NCBI RefSeq assembly: GCF_904848165.1
Contig: NZ_LR884459.1
Location: 1 to 64,000, forward strand
From: Psychrobacter arenosus
Lineage (GTDB): Bacteria; Pseudomonadota; Gammaproteobacteria; Pseudomonadales; Moraxellaceae
Direction of reading: 5' to 3'
Length of the DNA: 64,000 bases
The first letter of the stretch is position 1. The number at the start of each line of letters is the position of its first letter. Position numbers and translations under genes: made by a program. This document shows positions 38,539 through 48,255 of the stretch, piece after piece. A model generated the notes under the pieces. The model was not told the DNA's origin, searched no databases, and saw nothing but the letters and a program-made list of their open reading frames with translations.

Positions 38539-40272
38539 ATGGAAATTAAAGCGCCAGATCTGGGTGTGGACAGCGCCGAAGTCAGCGAAATTATGGTCAG
38601 CGTTGGCGATGTCATCGCTAAAGACGATAATATTGTTTTATTAGAGTCCGATAAAGCATCTGTAGAAGTGCCGAGCAGTGCAGCGGGCAAGGTCGTCAGC
38701 ATCGCTATTAGCGTTGGCGACCAAGTGAGCGAAGGCAGCCTGCTTATCACCCTAGAAGCGGAAGACAGCGCAGACGCTGCTACTGATACGGAAGATGCAA
38801 AAGACAACAAGGCAGCGGAGCCTGCTGAAGCAGCCCCTGCACAAGCGGAACCCGCTAGCGAGCCGGCTAGTGAGACTAAACAGTCAGCTGCTCCTGTTGA
38901 GACCGCCGCTGCCGCGCCGCAAACTTATGCGTTACCTGACCTTGGGGTTGAGGAAGCGCAAGTGGCTGAAATCATGGTTGAAGTTGGCGATACAGTGACT
39001 GCGGATCAATCTATTTTATTGATTGAATCAGATAAAGCTTCGGTTGAAGTACCTGCTCCTGTAGCCGGTAAAGTCGAAAAAATCTTGGTCGCTAATGGCG
39101 ATACTGTTGCCAATGGCCAAGACTTTATTGTGATTGTCAGTAGCGATGCTACAGCGCCGAGTGGGACTTCTAGCCAGAGTGAAGAGCAAACACCGACTCC
39201 TGCTGCTAAGCAAGAAGAGCAGGCCAAATCGGCTGCGCCTAAAGCTGAGCAGGCGGATAAGCAGGCAGACCCGAATAAAACCAGTGGTAAACCTACGCAA
39301 GCGCCTGCTAAGCTTGATGAAAACCAAGTGAATCAGAAGTTAACAGAAGTTTATGCCGGTCCAGCCGTCCGTAAGTTGGCACGCCAGCTTGGTATTGATA
39401 TCACGCAGGTAGCAGGTACCGCGACTAACGAGCGTATTGTAAAAGAAGACGTTTTTGGCTATGTCAAAGCGCATATCACTAATGGGGCGGGGAATACAGC
39501 TGCCGCAGCGCCTACTGGTGCGGCTCGTTCTGGTCTGCCAGCTTTGCCAGATATGAGTAAAACGGAGATTTGGGGTGAGACGGAAACTATCGACTTAACC
39601 CGTCTGCAGAAAGTCTCTATCCCGCAGCTCAACTATAATACTTATCTGCCACAAGTCACGCAGTTTGATTTAGCAGATATCACGGATACGGAAGCTTTAC
39701 GTGGCGAGCTAAAAGGCGATATGAAAAAGCAAGGGATTGGCTTAACCATCCTAGCGTTCATCGTCAAAGCTACCGCTTATGCGTTGACGCAGCATCCGAA
39801 GTTTAATAGCCATTTAAGCGATGATAACTCACAGGTTATCCTTAGAAAGTCGGTCAATATGGGCATTGCTGTCGCTACGGATGATGGCCTTATTGTCCCT
39901 GTGATTAAAGATGCGCAAGACAAAGGCATCAAGCAGCTGGCTATTGAAATCGGTGAGTTGGCCGGTAAAGCCCGCGATAAGAAGTTAGGCACGAAAGACT
40001 TACAGGGCGCCAGCTTCACTATTTCTAGCCAAGGTAACTTGGGCGGCACTTACTTCACACCGCTAGTAAACTGGCCACAAGTCGGTATTATGGGCGTCTC
40101 TGAAGCGACTATGCAGCCGCGTTGGAATGCTGAGCAGCAGACCTTTGAGCCTCGTCTCATGTTGCCATTGTCATTGTCTTATGATCACCGCGTCATTAAC
40201 GGTGCCGATGCTGCTGTATTCACACGTTACGTAGCGCAATTATTGGCTGACCCAAGACGTATCCTGTTATAA
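38539..40272 (+). CDS. aceF: Dihydrolipoyllysine acetyltransferase (E2) of pyruvate dehydrogenase
   Basis: E2 forms the core of the complex and carries acetyl groups on lipoyl arms to CoA. Two lipoyl domains are visible, each with ESDKASVEVP (lipoyl lysines at 39 and 166), joined by Ala/Pro/Glu/Lys-rich linkers. The subunit-binding domain is at about 272-310 (AGPAVRKLARQLGIDITQV), and the catalytic domain ends with SYDHRVINGADAAVFTRYV containing the active-site His. E. coli has three lipoyl domains; two is common in other gammaproteobacteria. GGAGAG lies before the ATG. No lpd gene for E3 follows; a terminator does. Confidence 0.97.
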   Translation: MEIKAPDLGVDSAEVSEIMVSVGDVIAKDDNIVLLESDKASVEVPSSAAGKVVSIAISVGDQVSEGSLLITLEAEDSADAATDTEDAKDNKAAEPAEAAPAQAEPASEPASETKQSAAPVETAAAAPQTYALPDLGVEEAQVAEIMVEVGDTVTADQSILLIESDKASVEVPAPVAGKVEKILVANGDTVANGQDFIVIVSSDATAPSGTSSQSEEQTPTPAAKQEEQAKSAAPKAEQADKQADPNKTSGKPTQAPAKLDENQVNQKLTEVYAGPAVRKLARQLGIDITQVAGTATNERIVKEDVFGYVKAHITNGAGNTAAAAPTGAARSGLPALPDMSKTEIWGETETIDLTRLQKVSIPQLNYNTYLPQVTQFDLADITDTEALRGELKGDMKKQGIGLTILAFIVKATAYALTQHPKFNSHLSDDNSQVILRKSVNMGIAVATDDGLIVPVIKDAQDKGIKQLAIEIGELAGKARDKKLGTKDLQGASFTISSQGNLGGTYFTPLVNWPQVGIMGVSEATMQPRWNAEQQTFEPRLMLPLSLSYDHRVINGADAAVFTRYVAQLLADPRRILL

Positions 40273-40310
40273 TAGCGTCATTAATAAAGTTTTAAATTCT
40301 GTAGTCCTAT

Positions 40311-40340
40311 AAAAAAGACCATCAGCTGATGGTCTTTTTT
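40311..40340 (+). terminator. Terminator of aceEF
   Basis: A perfect inverted repeat, AAAAAAGACCATCAG facing CTGATGGTCTTTTTT, ends in a T run 38 bp after the aceF stop. Confidence 0.9.
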
Positions 40341-40406
40341 ATTCCGCCTGGAAAAGTAGCGACATGGCTCACTATGTCTTATTATTTTTTATAGATTGAA
40401 TACATT

Positions 40407-40625
40407 ATGCCTGGTTATTGTAGTAACTCCCCAGCCCGCTGTGACCATGCTATGCAGCTGACTATCTTGAGCACAGAGGAGCGTTATTGTCCTTTATGCC
40501 ACTCGCCAATATTGCATAAGCCCGATGACAAGCTGCACCCTCTTATAGAGCGTTACGGTTTTCATTTCGGCTTGGTAGCTTTTGTCCTATTGGCTTTGTT
40601 TTTGGTCTGTATAGCCTTCGATTAA
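40407..40625 (+). CDS. Small zinc-ribbon and transmembrane protein
   Basis: The 72-residue protein has a CPLCHSP knuckle (residues about 28-34), two earlier cysteines (GYCSNSPARC) that could complete a zinc site, and one C-terminal membrane helix (FGLVAFVLLALFLVCIAF). I do not recognise the family. No strong ribosome binding site is visible before the ATG. It lies in the same direction as the downstream ion channel, 201 bp apart. The coherent metal-site-plus-helix layout supports a real gene, but its small size leaves doubt. Confidence 0.55.
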   Translation: MPGYCSNSPARCDHAMQLTILSTEERYCPLCHSPILHKPDDKLHPLIERYGFHFGLVAFVLLALFLVCIAFD

Positions 40626-40826
40626 TACGCCATTGTTCGTACTGGCGTGCCATCCATAACCTTATCAGTGCACACCCATATATAAAAAGCCCCCGTTTAA
40701 TAAGGTCGTCTATGGCATAATAGCGCCTTTATTCTTTAAAACTAGCTCAGCTAGGGTCGTCTTTATACTCGCTTAACTCGTAGTTTTACTTCTTGACGAC
40801 GTTCTTACTCCAAGCTTAGGAATGGC

Positions 40827-41804
40827 ATGATTTCTCACTACATTCATAATCTACGTCGCTTTGTCTTCAATAATCTGCAAAACCAGTATCATGACTCTTG
40901 GTTGAGTCGTTATGTGGATTATTTTCTAATTCTACTGATTTTGACCAACGTCGCTGCGGTCATCGCAGAGTCGGTAGACACTTGGTATTATCCCAATCAG
41001 CAACTGTTTATCTGGTTTGAACACTTCTCTATCGTGGTGTTTAGTATCGAGTATTTACTACGCTTTTGGTCGATTGCTGAACGCGATTTACAGAAACGCA
41101 GCTGGCGGCAACGTTGGGAGTGGGTTAAGAGCCCCGATGCTTTAATCGATTTAATCGCTATCTTGCCTGCCTTTATCAACTTTTACGTCTCGATTGATCT
41201 ACGATTCTTACGGATACTGCGACTCTTCCGCCTGCTGAAATTGACCCGCTATTTTGCGTCTATGCGTATTTTATTGGTGGTGTTAAATAAAGAGCGCGGC
41301 TCATTCCAAGCGGTTATTTTCATTCTGCTTATTTTAATTGTGACGGCGGCTAGTGGGATTTATCTGGTAGAGAACCAAGCCCAGCCGCAAGAATTTGAAT
41401 CGATTCCGCAGTCGATGTGGTGGGCTGTTGTGACGCTAACCACAGTGGGCTATGGCGATGTCGTGCCGATGACGACGATAGGTAAAGTCCTAGGGGCAGT
41501 GATCACTATCTTAGGGGTGGGTTTGGCCGCTCTGCCAGCCGGTATTTTAGCCACTGGTCTGGCGAATGAGCTGTCGCAGCGCAAAGAAGAGCTTGAACAG
41601 CGTTTTCGTGAGTTATTGCTCGAAGGCGATATCGATGTGGTACAAAACCAAATGCAGATAGAAGTCATGCGAAAAGAGCTAGGCTTGGATAAAGAGCAGG
41701 CACAAGATATTGTCTTACAAGTCATTCGTGAGCAAAATCTAGAGAATCGTGAGCGCGAGCTACGTAAGAAAAACTACTGTCCGCATTGTGGCGAGCATTT
41801 ATAA
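40827..41804 (+). CDS. Voltage-gated-type potassium channel
   Basis: The protein has six membrane segments like Kv channels. The S4-like segment LRFLRILRLFRLLKLTRYF carries regularly spaced arginines. The pore loop is SMWWAVVTLTTVGYGDVVP, with the K+ filter TVGYGD near residue 208, and S6 follows (GAVITILGVGLAALPAGIL). The cytoplasmic C terminus is a charged coiled coil (about 245-310) and ends with CPHCGEHL, a possible zinc knuckle. At 325 residues it is a little longer than the minimal bacterial channels. It probably moves K+ or controls membrane potential. Confidence 0.9.
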   Translation: MISHYIHNLRRFVFNNLQNQYHDSWLSRYVDYFLILLILTNVAAVIAESVDTWYYPNQQLFIWFEHFSIVVFSIEYLLRFWSIAERDLQKRSWRQRWEWVKSPDALIDLIAILPAFINFYVSIDLRFLRILRLFRLLKLTRYFASMRILLVVLNKERGSFQAVIFILLILIVTAASGIYLVENQAQPQEFESIPQSMWWAVVTLTTVGYGDVVPMTTIGKVLGAVITILGVGLAALPAGILATGLANELSQRKEELEQRFRELLLEGDIDVVQNQMQIEVMRKELGLDKEQAQDIVLQVIREQNLENRERELRKKNYCPHCGEHL

Positions 41805-41839
41805 ACGCTTAACAGCTACTTCAGCAGCTAGATAAATAC

Positions 41840-41875
41840 AAAAAAGGAGAAGGGGTTAATCCCGTCTCCTTTTTT
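41840..41875 (+). terminator. Terminator after the channel gene
   Basis: AAAAAAGGAGA pairs with TCTCCTTTTTT around GGGGTTAATCCC-type inner pairing, 35 bp after the stop. Its near-symmetry lets it serve the minus-strand TerD gene as well. Confidence 0.85.
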
Positions 41876-41960
41876 ATGCTCTGTCTTATGGACAGTTACT
41901 GTTGGCTAAAAGTAGGCTTTGCTAAAAAGAACCGTTTTATTCTATAAAAAATAGCTGAAG

Positions 41961-42626
41961 TTACAAAGCGCGGCCGACGCTAGGTTGGGGTAAAGAGCGG
42001 GCCAGCTCCGTACTTACAAACGACGCCATTTTCTCAATATCATTGCTATCGGTAGGCAGGACCTGTAGGGTCAAATGCCAGTCTTCGACTTCACGGCGTA
42101 GATGCGCCACCCATAAGGCCGTACATTTTGCCGGTAAAGTTCTGATGTCTATCTCAAAAGCCGGGTTGCCTTCATCATCGCTTAAGTGCAGTTTGCCAGC
42201 TTCAATACGGCGTAAGGGTTGACCATTATAAGAGGTCAATACCAACGCGATATGGGTGATAAAAGTAGGAATCTTTTTCATACGCAGCTCAATAATCTCT
42301 GGGTCTACCGAGCCTTCGTATAAAGCTTGCTTACCGCGGTCCTTGCCATTAAGACTATCGCCCTGGTGCCGCACCGACTCGCTGCTGTCTCGCAAGGATT
42401 TAAACCAAACCGTATCGACTAAATTACATTTTTTATCATAGAGCATGCAAGCAATATCTAAATCCATATCGCCTTCATTCTTACGAATTTTATTAATCAT
42501 ACCCGGCAAAATGGCCTTGGTCGCTTTAAAATTCAGCCCATAATATAGCGTATCGGAATTAAGGTTGAGCGCACTTAGTGGACTGGACAAAAGAGCTAAT
42601 GAGCTAACACTGGTAACTTCTGACAT
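41961..42626 (-). CDS. TerD-family (tellurium-resistance-type) protein
   Basis: TerD domains are calcium-binding beta sandwiches found in tellurite, phage and stress-resistance clusters. The order DLDIACMLYDKKCNLVDTVW, then SVRHQGDSLNGKDRGK and IIELRMKKIPTFITHIALVL, then RRIEAGKLHLSD matches the domain, including the acidic metal-binding residues. The N terminus has a short extra Ser-rich stretch. The protein is cytoplasmic. No other ter gene adjoins it, so a role in tellurite resistance is not implied. AAGGAA lies before the ATG. It follows a WYL regulator and a Lon-like protease gene on the same strand. Confidence 0.85.
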   Translation of the reverse strand: MSEVTSVSSLALLSSPLSALNLNSDTLYYGLNFKATKAILPGMINKIRKNEGDMDLDIACMLYDKKCNLVDTVWFKSLRDSSESVRHQGDSLNGKDRGKQALYEGSVDPEIIELRMKKIPTFITHIALVLTSYNGQPLRRIEAGKLHLSDDEGNPAFEIDIRTLPAKCTALWVAHLRREVEDWHLTLQVLPTDSNDIEKMASFVSTELARSLPQPSVGRAL

Positions 42627-42732
42627 GGTATTCCTTAAATACTAAATAATTTTTATACGAATAGGGGTGACGGTAAGTGATAAAGCTGGGTGTGCATAGG
42701 TATCCACCGAGCAAGCCAAAACGCAGTGGCCT

Positions 42733-43752
42733 CTAAACTAAGGCGTCTTGTTTCACCGCCGTAAATAGCAACTCTGGCTTGGCGTCAATAAGGCCTTTGC
42801 CAAACCCGCGCAGCCACCAGACCAACTGTGAGGTCAAGTTGATAGTCGCGGTAATGGTCATGGTATCGTCTTCGTGCATCTCGACGGTTTGATCCGCGCT
42901 TAGTTGGCTTTCGGTCAAACTTTTACCGGCAGACTGGTTAAAACGCAAGCTGACTTCGGTTTGTTTACCGCGATTGGGCAATTGCGTAAATAAAGAGTGG
43001 GAGAAGCCCATACCGCCTGCATCAAGATAGCTATCTAAATCAAAGCCTTCTGGGGTAATAGCCGGTTGCTCAAGCACTTCGACACTGGCAAAACGGTGCA
43101 GCGCAAAGGTACGAATAATAGCTTCGGCATCATCGACCCGCGACGCCAGTAAGTAAATCACCACGCCACGCTGCACAATGCCTAGAGGGTTGAGTAAGTA
43201 CTCGCTAGGCTCAGGCTGATTGCGACGGGTATAAGCGGCAAGGATTTGCTGCTGATGAAATAGGGCGTGATAGATACTATCCTTACACTGCGGCTCAATA
43301 TGAGGGGCAATCAGGGGCTGGGTCGCTGGTTCTATCCGCACGCGATCCAACCAAGTGTGGCTGACCTTGCTGTCTTTTAATTGACGGCGTGCCAAGTCAA
43401 ACCAAGGAAATAGCTCATCTAAGATAGCGGGTGGCAGCAACTGAGTGAGGTTGGCCTCAACCATATTAAACGCTACCGCTTGCGAAAGGTTCATATGCGG
43501 TAAACTTTGCAGCGGCGCATCTTCGCGCCAACGCCACCCTTGGGGATTGGCATTGTTCTTTTCGATAGGGAAGCGCTTAGCTAAAGCATTTAAGTCGCGT
43601 TGTACCGTGCGCAAACTCACTTCAAACCCAGCCATATTGAGCTGGTCATAGATTTGGGCGGTACCTATCCAGCGGCCGCGCTCTAATTGCGAGAGCACTT
43701 GCCATTGGCGGGCGGTTGTGGCTGCACCATGCGTCGTCGATGAATTGTCCAT
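42733..43752 (-). CDS. WYL-domain transcriptional regulator
   Basis: The 339-residue protein has an N-terminal DeoR-like winged helix (RWIGTAQIYDQLNMAGFEVS, then LRTVQRDLNALAKRFPIE) and a central WYL domain (LAAYTRRNQPEPSEYLLNPL, then YLLASRVDDAEAIIRTFALH). The C-terminal part (about 225-320) is a WCX-type extension. WYL proteins sense ligands, possibly nucleic acids, and often control stress, DNA-damage or defence genes. It lies 106 bp before the TerD gene and 183 bp after the Lon-like gene, all on the minus strand, so it may control this trio (inference). Confidence 0.88.
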   Translation of the reverse strand: MDNSSTTHGAATTARQWQVLSQLERGRWIGTAQIYDQLNMAGFEVSLRTVQRDLNALAKRFPIEKNNANPQGWRWREDAPLQSLPHMNLSQAVAFNMVEANLTQLLPPAILDELFPWFDLARRQLKDSKVSHTWLDRVRIEPATQPLIAPHIEPQCKDSIYHALFHQQQILAAYTRRNQPEPSEYLLNPLGIVQRGVVIYLLASRVDDAEAIIRTFALHRFASVEVLEQPAITPEGFDLDSYLDAGGMGFSHSLFTQLPNRGKQTEVSLRFNQSAGKSLTESQLSADQTVEMHEDDTMTITATINLTSQLVWWLRGFGKGLIDAKPELLFTAVKQDALV

Positions 43753-43935
43753 AGTCTACTTATTTTAGGTGAGTGACGGTCAATACTAGGTTGGCAATAT
43801 TATAAGCAGGTTTGCGCCAAAAAAGCATAGCAATTTGTCAATGGTCTGGCTTACAGTGAGCCATTGATTCTGTTGCTAACCCTGTTTCTGTCCCAGGCTT
43901 CGGGTGAGGAAAACCTGGCAATTAGGCCAATTAGT

Positions 43936-46716
43936 TTAAGGGTGCGGGGCTTTAGCTATAGGCTTCTTGCCCGCTTTTTTAGGAGCGGGCGTGGCCTTTG
44001 CTGGTGGCGTCTCTTCTGTTTCTTCACCATCACCGTCTTCTTCTTCGGTTTCTTCCCAAGAGCGCAAGCGGCGAATGATCTTACCAAATAAAGAGCGTTT
44101 ACTATAATTGCCTTTTTTGGTTAAGATACTGACTGGCATATCACTCAACAGCGCTAAGGCTTCATGGATGCTAGAGACCCCGTAGATGTGAAACTGTCCT
44201 GCCGCTACCGCTGCAATAATTTCTTCTGGCAGCATTAACTGCGAGATATTTGCGGCCGGGATAATTACCCCTTGATTGCCGTTAAAGCCTTGTTCGCGGC
44301 AAGCATCAAAAAAACCAGCAATTTTAGCATTAATACCGCCAACAGCTTGCACTTCGCCCAATTGGTTCATCGAGCCGGTAATAGCCAAGGCTTGCTTAAT
44401 TGGCACATCGGCCAAGGCGGACAGTAGGGCACAGGCTTCGCTCAGAGTGGCACTATCGCCATCAATATGGGCATAGCTTTGCTCAAAGGCGAGCGAGGCA
44501 CTAAAGTTCAACGCATGATGCTGACTAAAGAGCGCGCGTAAATAGCTGGTCATAATTAGCATACCTTTAGCATGTAAGCTGCCGCCCAACTCGACATCAC
44601 GCTCGATATCTAAGATATCCCCTGCACCAATATTAGGCTGAATAAGCGCGGTTAATCGTGCCGGCATACCAAACTCGCTGTCGGCATAACTGATTACTGT
44701 TAAGGCATTTAATTGTCCGACTGCCTTGCCTTTGGTATCGATCAGTTGTTGGCCTTCTTTTAGCTCTTGCCAATACAACTCTTTGAGATAGCTTGAGCGT
44801 TCTTGCATGTCGGTTATCGCTTGCTGCACATCTTCGCCCGTGACGCTCTGTGCCGCTTTAAGCCGAGCATGGCGATTGGACTCATGCAACAATTGAATTA
44901 GGCGATCGCTGTGTAAGCTGAGCTTGTTTTGATCCTCTGCCTGTAAGCTTAAATGATCCAAAATAGCTGCTTGGGCATGGTTATCAAATGGCAATAGCTT
45001 AGAGCCGGCAATCATATCTGCCATTCTAGCGACGATAGCTTGCTCGGCTGCTGGGCAGCGAGGGGTTTCATCATGGAAGTCAGCACGAATCTTAAAGACG
45101 GCATTAAACTCCGGCTCGAGCTCAAGCAGCTCATAATACAGATCGGCCTCGCCAATCAACACCACTTTAACATCTAGAGGAATAACTTCTGGCGCCAACG
45201 ATAAGCTGCCAGTCAAGGTCAGCATCTGCTCCAAGCTCGACAGTTTAATCTGTTTGGACTGTAGCGCACGTTTAAGGCCTTGCCAAGCGTAAGGGTGCTC
45301 TAATAAATGACTGGCCTCTAACAATAAATAGCCCCCATTAGCTCGGTGTAGCGAGCCGGCGCGAATCATACTGACATCGGTCATGACAGTGCCAAGCTGG
45401 GTAATCTGCTCGACGTGCCCCAACAAGTTGAGATGGGTGGGTAAGTCTTCAAAAACCATAGGCGCACCGCTACCTGGGGTTCTTGACACTAAGACATTGA
45501 CGGCATAACGACTGGGCGACGTGCTCATGGGAGCGGCACGAAAGGCTTCATCATCGCCGTTTACGATATGCTCAACGTGGGTCACCATATCTGCCATGAC
45601 GGTATCTAAATATTGGATAACAGCAGGCAGGTCGTTAAATTGCGCTTTAGCTTCAGCAAATAAAGGCGTCAAAGCGCGAGTAGCTACACTTTGATTCAGG
45701 GCTTCCATTGCAGTATTCGCCTTGTCTTCTAACTGCTCTAAAGCAATCGTCAGTTGATTGAGGCGTTTGTGCATATGATTTTGGTGTAAATCAGGCGTGA
45801 CGGCGGCAGTTTGCGTGGACGTTGCTGCTAGCGTACTAATCTCAGCACTGTCGATTTTGGCTGGCTTTGATTTAGCAGCCTGCTTAGACTTCGCAGCATT
45901 TAAGGTTTGAATATGGTGCACAGCAGCATTAGTATTTTGACTATTGACCTCTTGCGCTAATGCGTCGGTGCCAGCCTCTTTATCGGTCGGGACAAACACC
46001 GCTTTATTATCAGACTCGCGAAAGCTTAAGGTTAAATCATACTGTTTGCCTTCCGCATCTAGGGCCTCGTAAGCTTTGGTCTCTTCTTGATGCGTTTGGT
46101 TTTTGATACGCTCAATTTGACTTTGGTAGCCATCACTACGGAAACGTTGATTTAAGCGTTTTTTTGCATTCAACCACAGCTCATCCATGACCGCTTTAAG
46201 CTGATCCCCTTCTCCTGGCGGTAGCGCAATCGAGGTAGGCGTACGCGGGGTTTTAAAATTATGCACATAGACCCAGTCTTGTGGGGTAGGCTGGCTCGCC
46301 GCTACTTGGCTAAGCATACGCATAATCAAGGTGCGCTTGCCCAACCCATTTTCGCCAGCGGCAAAGATATGATAGCCATTTGCATGGATGCCGAGCGCCG
46401 TCTTAATAGCTTTGATAGCGCGCGATTGCCCATATTCAATATCTAACGGCTGCGCGCTAGCTGTGGTCGTCGGCAAGGAGGCCGGATCGCTGCGACGCTT
46501 TAACTGCTGCGGAGTCAAGAGGCAGCGGCTAGCCACATTAGCGGGCCACATGGTTTCGTCCATGGCGGCCAACAAACGCGCCTGCTTTTTACTCATTTTA
46601 TCTGAGGCTTTGTTAGTTTTCACGCTATCGTCGGGAACTACAGTGGTGGTAGCGAGCTTTTCAGCGGCGGCATTCACTGTATTCTTAGGGTTTGGGGTCA
46701 TATTCGCTGTCGTCAT
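43936..46716 (-). CDS. Lon-like ATP-dependent protease (LonB/YcbZ type)
   Basis: This 926-residue protein is of the Lon-related type lacking the Lon N domain. The Walker A motif is GENGLGKRT (about 121-129) after the family-specific IEYGQSRAIKAIKTALG. A long helical insert (about 200-360) separates it from the rest of the ATPase module (TRCHRANGGYLLLEA-type region: SLHRANGGYLLLEASHLLE). The C-terminal protease domain holds the Ser of HIDGDSATLSEACALL (about 750) and the Lys of GGINAKIAGFFDAC (about 797), the Ser-Lys dyad. The C terminus is a charged Pro/Lys/Glu-rich tail. It degrades proteins in the cytoplasm; targets are unknown. Confidence 0.9.
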   Translation of the reverse strand: MTTANMTPNPKNTVNAAAEKLATTTVVPDDSVKTNKASDKMSKKQARLLAAMDETMWPANVASRCLLTPQQLKRRSDPASLPTTTASAQPLDIEYGQSRAIKAIKTALGIHANGYHIFAAGENGLGKRTLIMRMLSQVAASQPTPQDWVYVHNFKTPRTPTSIALPPGEGDQLKAVMDELWLNAKKRLNQRFRSDGYQSQIERIKNQTHQEETKAYEALDAEGKQYDLTLSFRESDNKAVFVPTDKEAGTDALAQEVNSQNTNAAVHHIQTLNAAKSKQAAKSKPAKIDSAEISTLAATSTQTAAVTPDLHQNHMHKRLNQLTIALEQLEDKANTAMEALNQSVATRALTPLFAEAKAQFNDLPAVIQYLDTVMADMVTHVEHIVNGDDEAFRAAPMSTSPSRYAVNVLVSRTPGSGAPMVFEDLPTHLNLLGHVEQITQLGTVMTDVSMIRAGSLHRANGGYLLLEASHLLEHPYAWQGLKRALQSKQIKLSSLEQMLTLTGSLSLAPEVIPLDVKVVLIGEADLYYELLELEPEFNAVFKIRADFHDETPRCPAAEQAIVARMADMIAGSKLLPFDNHAQAAILDHLSLQAEDQNKLSLHSDRLIQLLHESNRHARLKAAQSVTGEDVQQAITDMQERSSYLKELYWQELKEGQQLIDTKGKAVGQLNALTVISYADSEFGMPARLTALIQPNIGAGDILDIERDVELGGSLHAKGMLIMTSYLRALFSQHHALNFSASLAFEQSYAHIDGDSATLSEACALLSALADVPIKQALAITGSMNQLGEVQAVGGINAKIAGFFDACREQGFNGNQGVIIPAANISQLMLPEEIIAAVAAGQFHIYGVSSIHEALALLSDMPVSILTKKGNYSKRSLFGKIIRRLRSWEETEEEDGDGEETEETPPAKATPAPKKAGKKPIAKAPHP

Positions 46717-47297
46717 GCATATCTACCAAAGGTGAGAGCAGAGTCTCACGGATTGTATTCAAAAAATAGCCCAGTCAATCTAAGGACTGCGCATTCAGTA
46801 AAGGGGCTCTATTAACCTTACTATGGGGTTATGGCTTGATGATTTATAGGGCAGGGGTTTTGGAGGTTAATAGTTTATAGTGTTGCCAACCTTTTAACTT
46901 TATCCTCAGCCCTTAACCGTCTTTTTGCGCTTACAGAGTACACCGAAAGTTGCCTTGCGCCAATAGAAACGGGCATAGCCACATCTTAACCTATCCATCA
47001 TATGCTGTGCGTGATAAAATGATGCGCTTATGGGGGCATCGCACTAGCAATTATGCTGCGGCTACTTCAGTATTGTCGTAAAGAATAGGTAATATTGACG
47101 GTAAAAAGTTGAGCGCGCTGATTCAATAGAGTCTTAGTTTAGCGTCAGCATTTTATCTAAGCGCTATCCTTGCTAATCCCCAATCGCCTAATTATAAAAA
47201 CAGCCCCGACGGCTTTTTGCTAAACTGCCCGAACACTTTTGTTCTAACTGGCACTAACTTTGAGAAGACTATTTTGGAATTGACTGATCCTACTGGC
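46717..47297. other. Divergent region between the Lon-like gene and rsmG
   Basis: No gene seen apart from an in-frame TTG extension of rsmG from 47217 that lacks support. No promoter pair was fixed. Confidence 0.5.
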
Positions 47298-47939
47298 ATG
47301 GTAAAGATAGGCCCAGCATTGCCTGAGCTGAGCAAACTATTGACGCAAGCTATCGATGAGCTCGGTCTGCAGCTGTCTTTGGCGCAGCAGCGCACCTTGC
47401 TATTGTATCTCGATAAGCTGTTGATGTGGACGAAAGCCTATAACTTGACGGCGATTACTCAGCCTAAAGAAGCCTTGATTAAGCATGTGATTGACTGTTT
47501 GGCTGTGGTGCCGCATTTACCCGCAGGTTCCTTGTTAGATATCGGAACTGGTGCTGGTCTACCTGCAGTAATTATCGCTATCTGTCAGCCTGAGCGTCAA
47601 TGTACCGCGCTTGATAGCAACCAAAAAAAGATTCGCTTTATCAAGCAAATAGCCTCTGAGCTTGACTTGCCTAATGTCAATCCTATTGCCTCGCGTATTG
47701 AAGCTCACACTGAGCAGTACGATGTGGTAACCTCACGGGCTTTTGCTAGCTTAAGTGACTTTGTGGCTTTAGCAACCCCGCGCATGTTGCCACAAGGCAG
47801 TTTGCAAGCTATGAAAGGGTTGGCTCCTGCAGCGGACGAGTTGGCGCAACTGAGCGAGCACTGGCAAATTGAGGTCAAGACCTTAAAAGTGCCGCGCCTT
47901 AACGAGTCGCGTCATTTGGTAGCTTTGCTGCCTAAGTAA
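47298..47939 (+). CDS. rsmG: 16S rRNA (guanine-527-N7) methyltransferase
   Basis: RsmG (GidB) methylates G527 of 16S rRNA using S-adenosylmethionine. Signature segments are LLMWTKAYNLTAITQPKEAL, then HVIDCLAVVPHLPAGSLLDI and the SAM-binding GTGAGLPAVIIAI, followed by VTSRAFASLSDFV. The ATG at 47298 gives 213 residues and fits the start of known RsmG proteins; frames from TTG codons at 47217 or 47274 are possible and no start has a strong ribosome binding site. Position directly before parA-parB is typical of the region near the replication origin, although mnmG is not present here. Confidence 0.94.
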   Translation: MVKIGPALPELSKLLTQAIDELGLQLSLAQQRTLLLYLDKLLMWTKAYNLTAITQPKEALIKHVIDCLAVVPHLPAGSLLDIGTGAGLPAVIIAICQPERQCTALDSNQKKIRFIKQIASELDLPNVNPIASRIEAHTEQYDVVTSRAFASLSDFVALATPRMLPQGSLQAMKGLAPAADELAQLSEHWQIEVKTLKVPRLNESRHLVALLPK

Positions 47940-48255
47940 GTAGGACGCTTCCTTAATAAATAGCTGAATAACGCGCTAAATAAAGAGTAGGCTGTAGCCC
48001 TTTAACCCCTGTTTCTGTCAGCCCCATGGTCACCGTCTATATCGACCCTAATTTCACCCATTAATACGGATAGCAGCCTTAATCGCAGTAGATTAAGGTA
48101 AGATAGACTGCCCGTTTATTTTACTGGTGAATCGGCTCAGGATTGGGTAATCTTGACTATAGCCGCTAGCTCGGTATAGGGTGGTTGCCGCTGATAATCA
48201 TGGCGTGATGCTTGACAAAAGGCTAATAATATCTAAGCTTTAACTGAGTAAATGT
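47940..48255. other. Intergenic region upstream of parA
   Basis: No gene seen. TTGACA at 48212-48217 followed after 16 bp by TAAGCT (48234-48239) is a candidate parA promoter. No parS-like palindrome (consensus centred on CACGTG) was found here. Confidence 0.45.

Noticed and set aside
43864..44091. Open frame at the 3' end of the Lon-like gene
   Set aside because: Antisense to the charged tail of the protease, with no supporting start signal.
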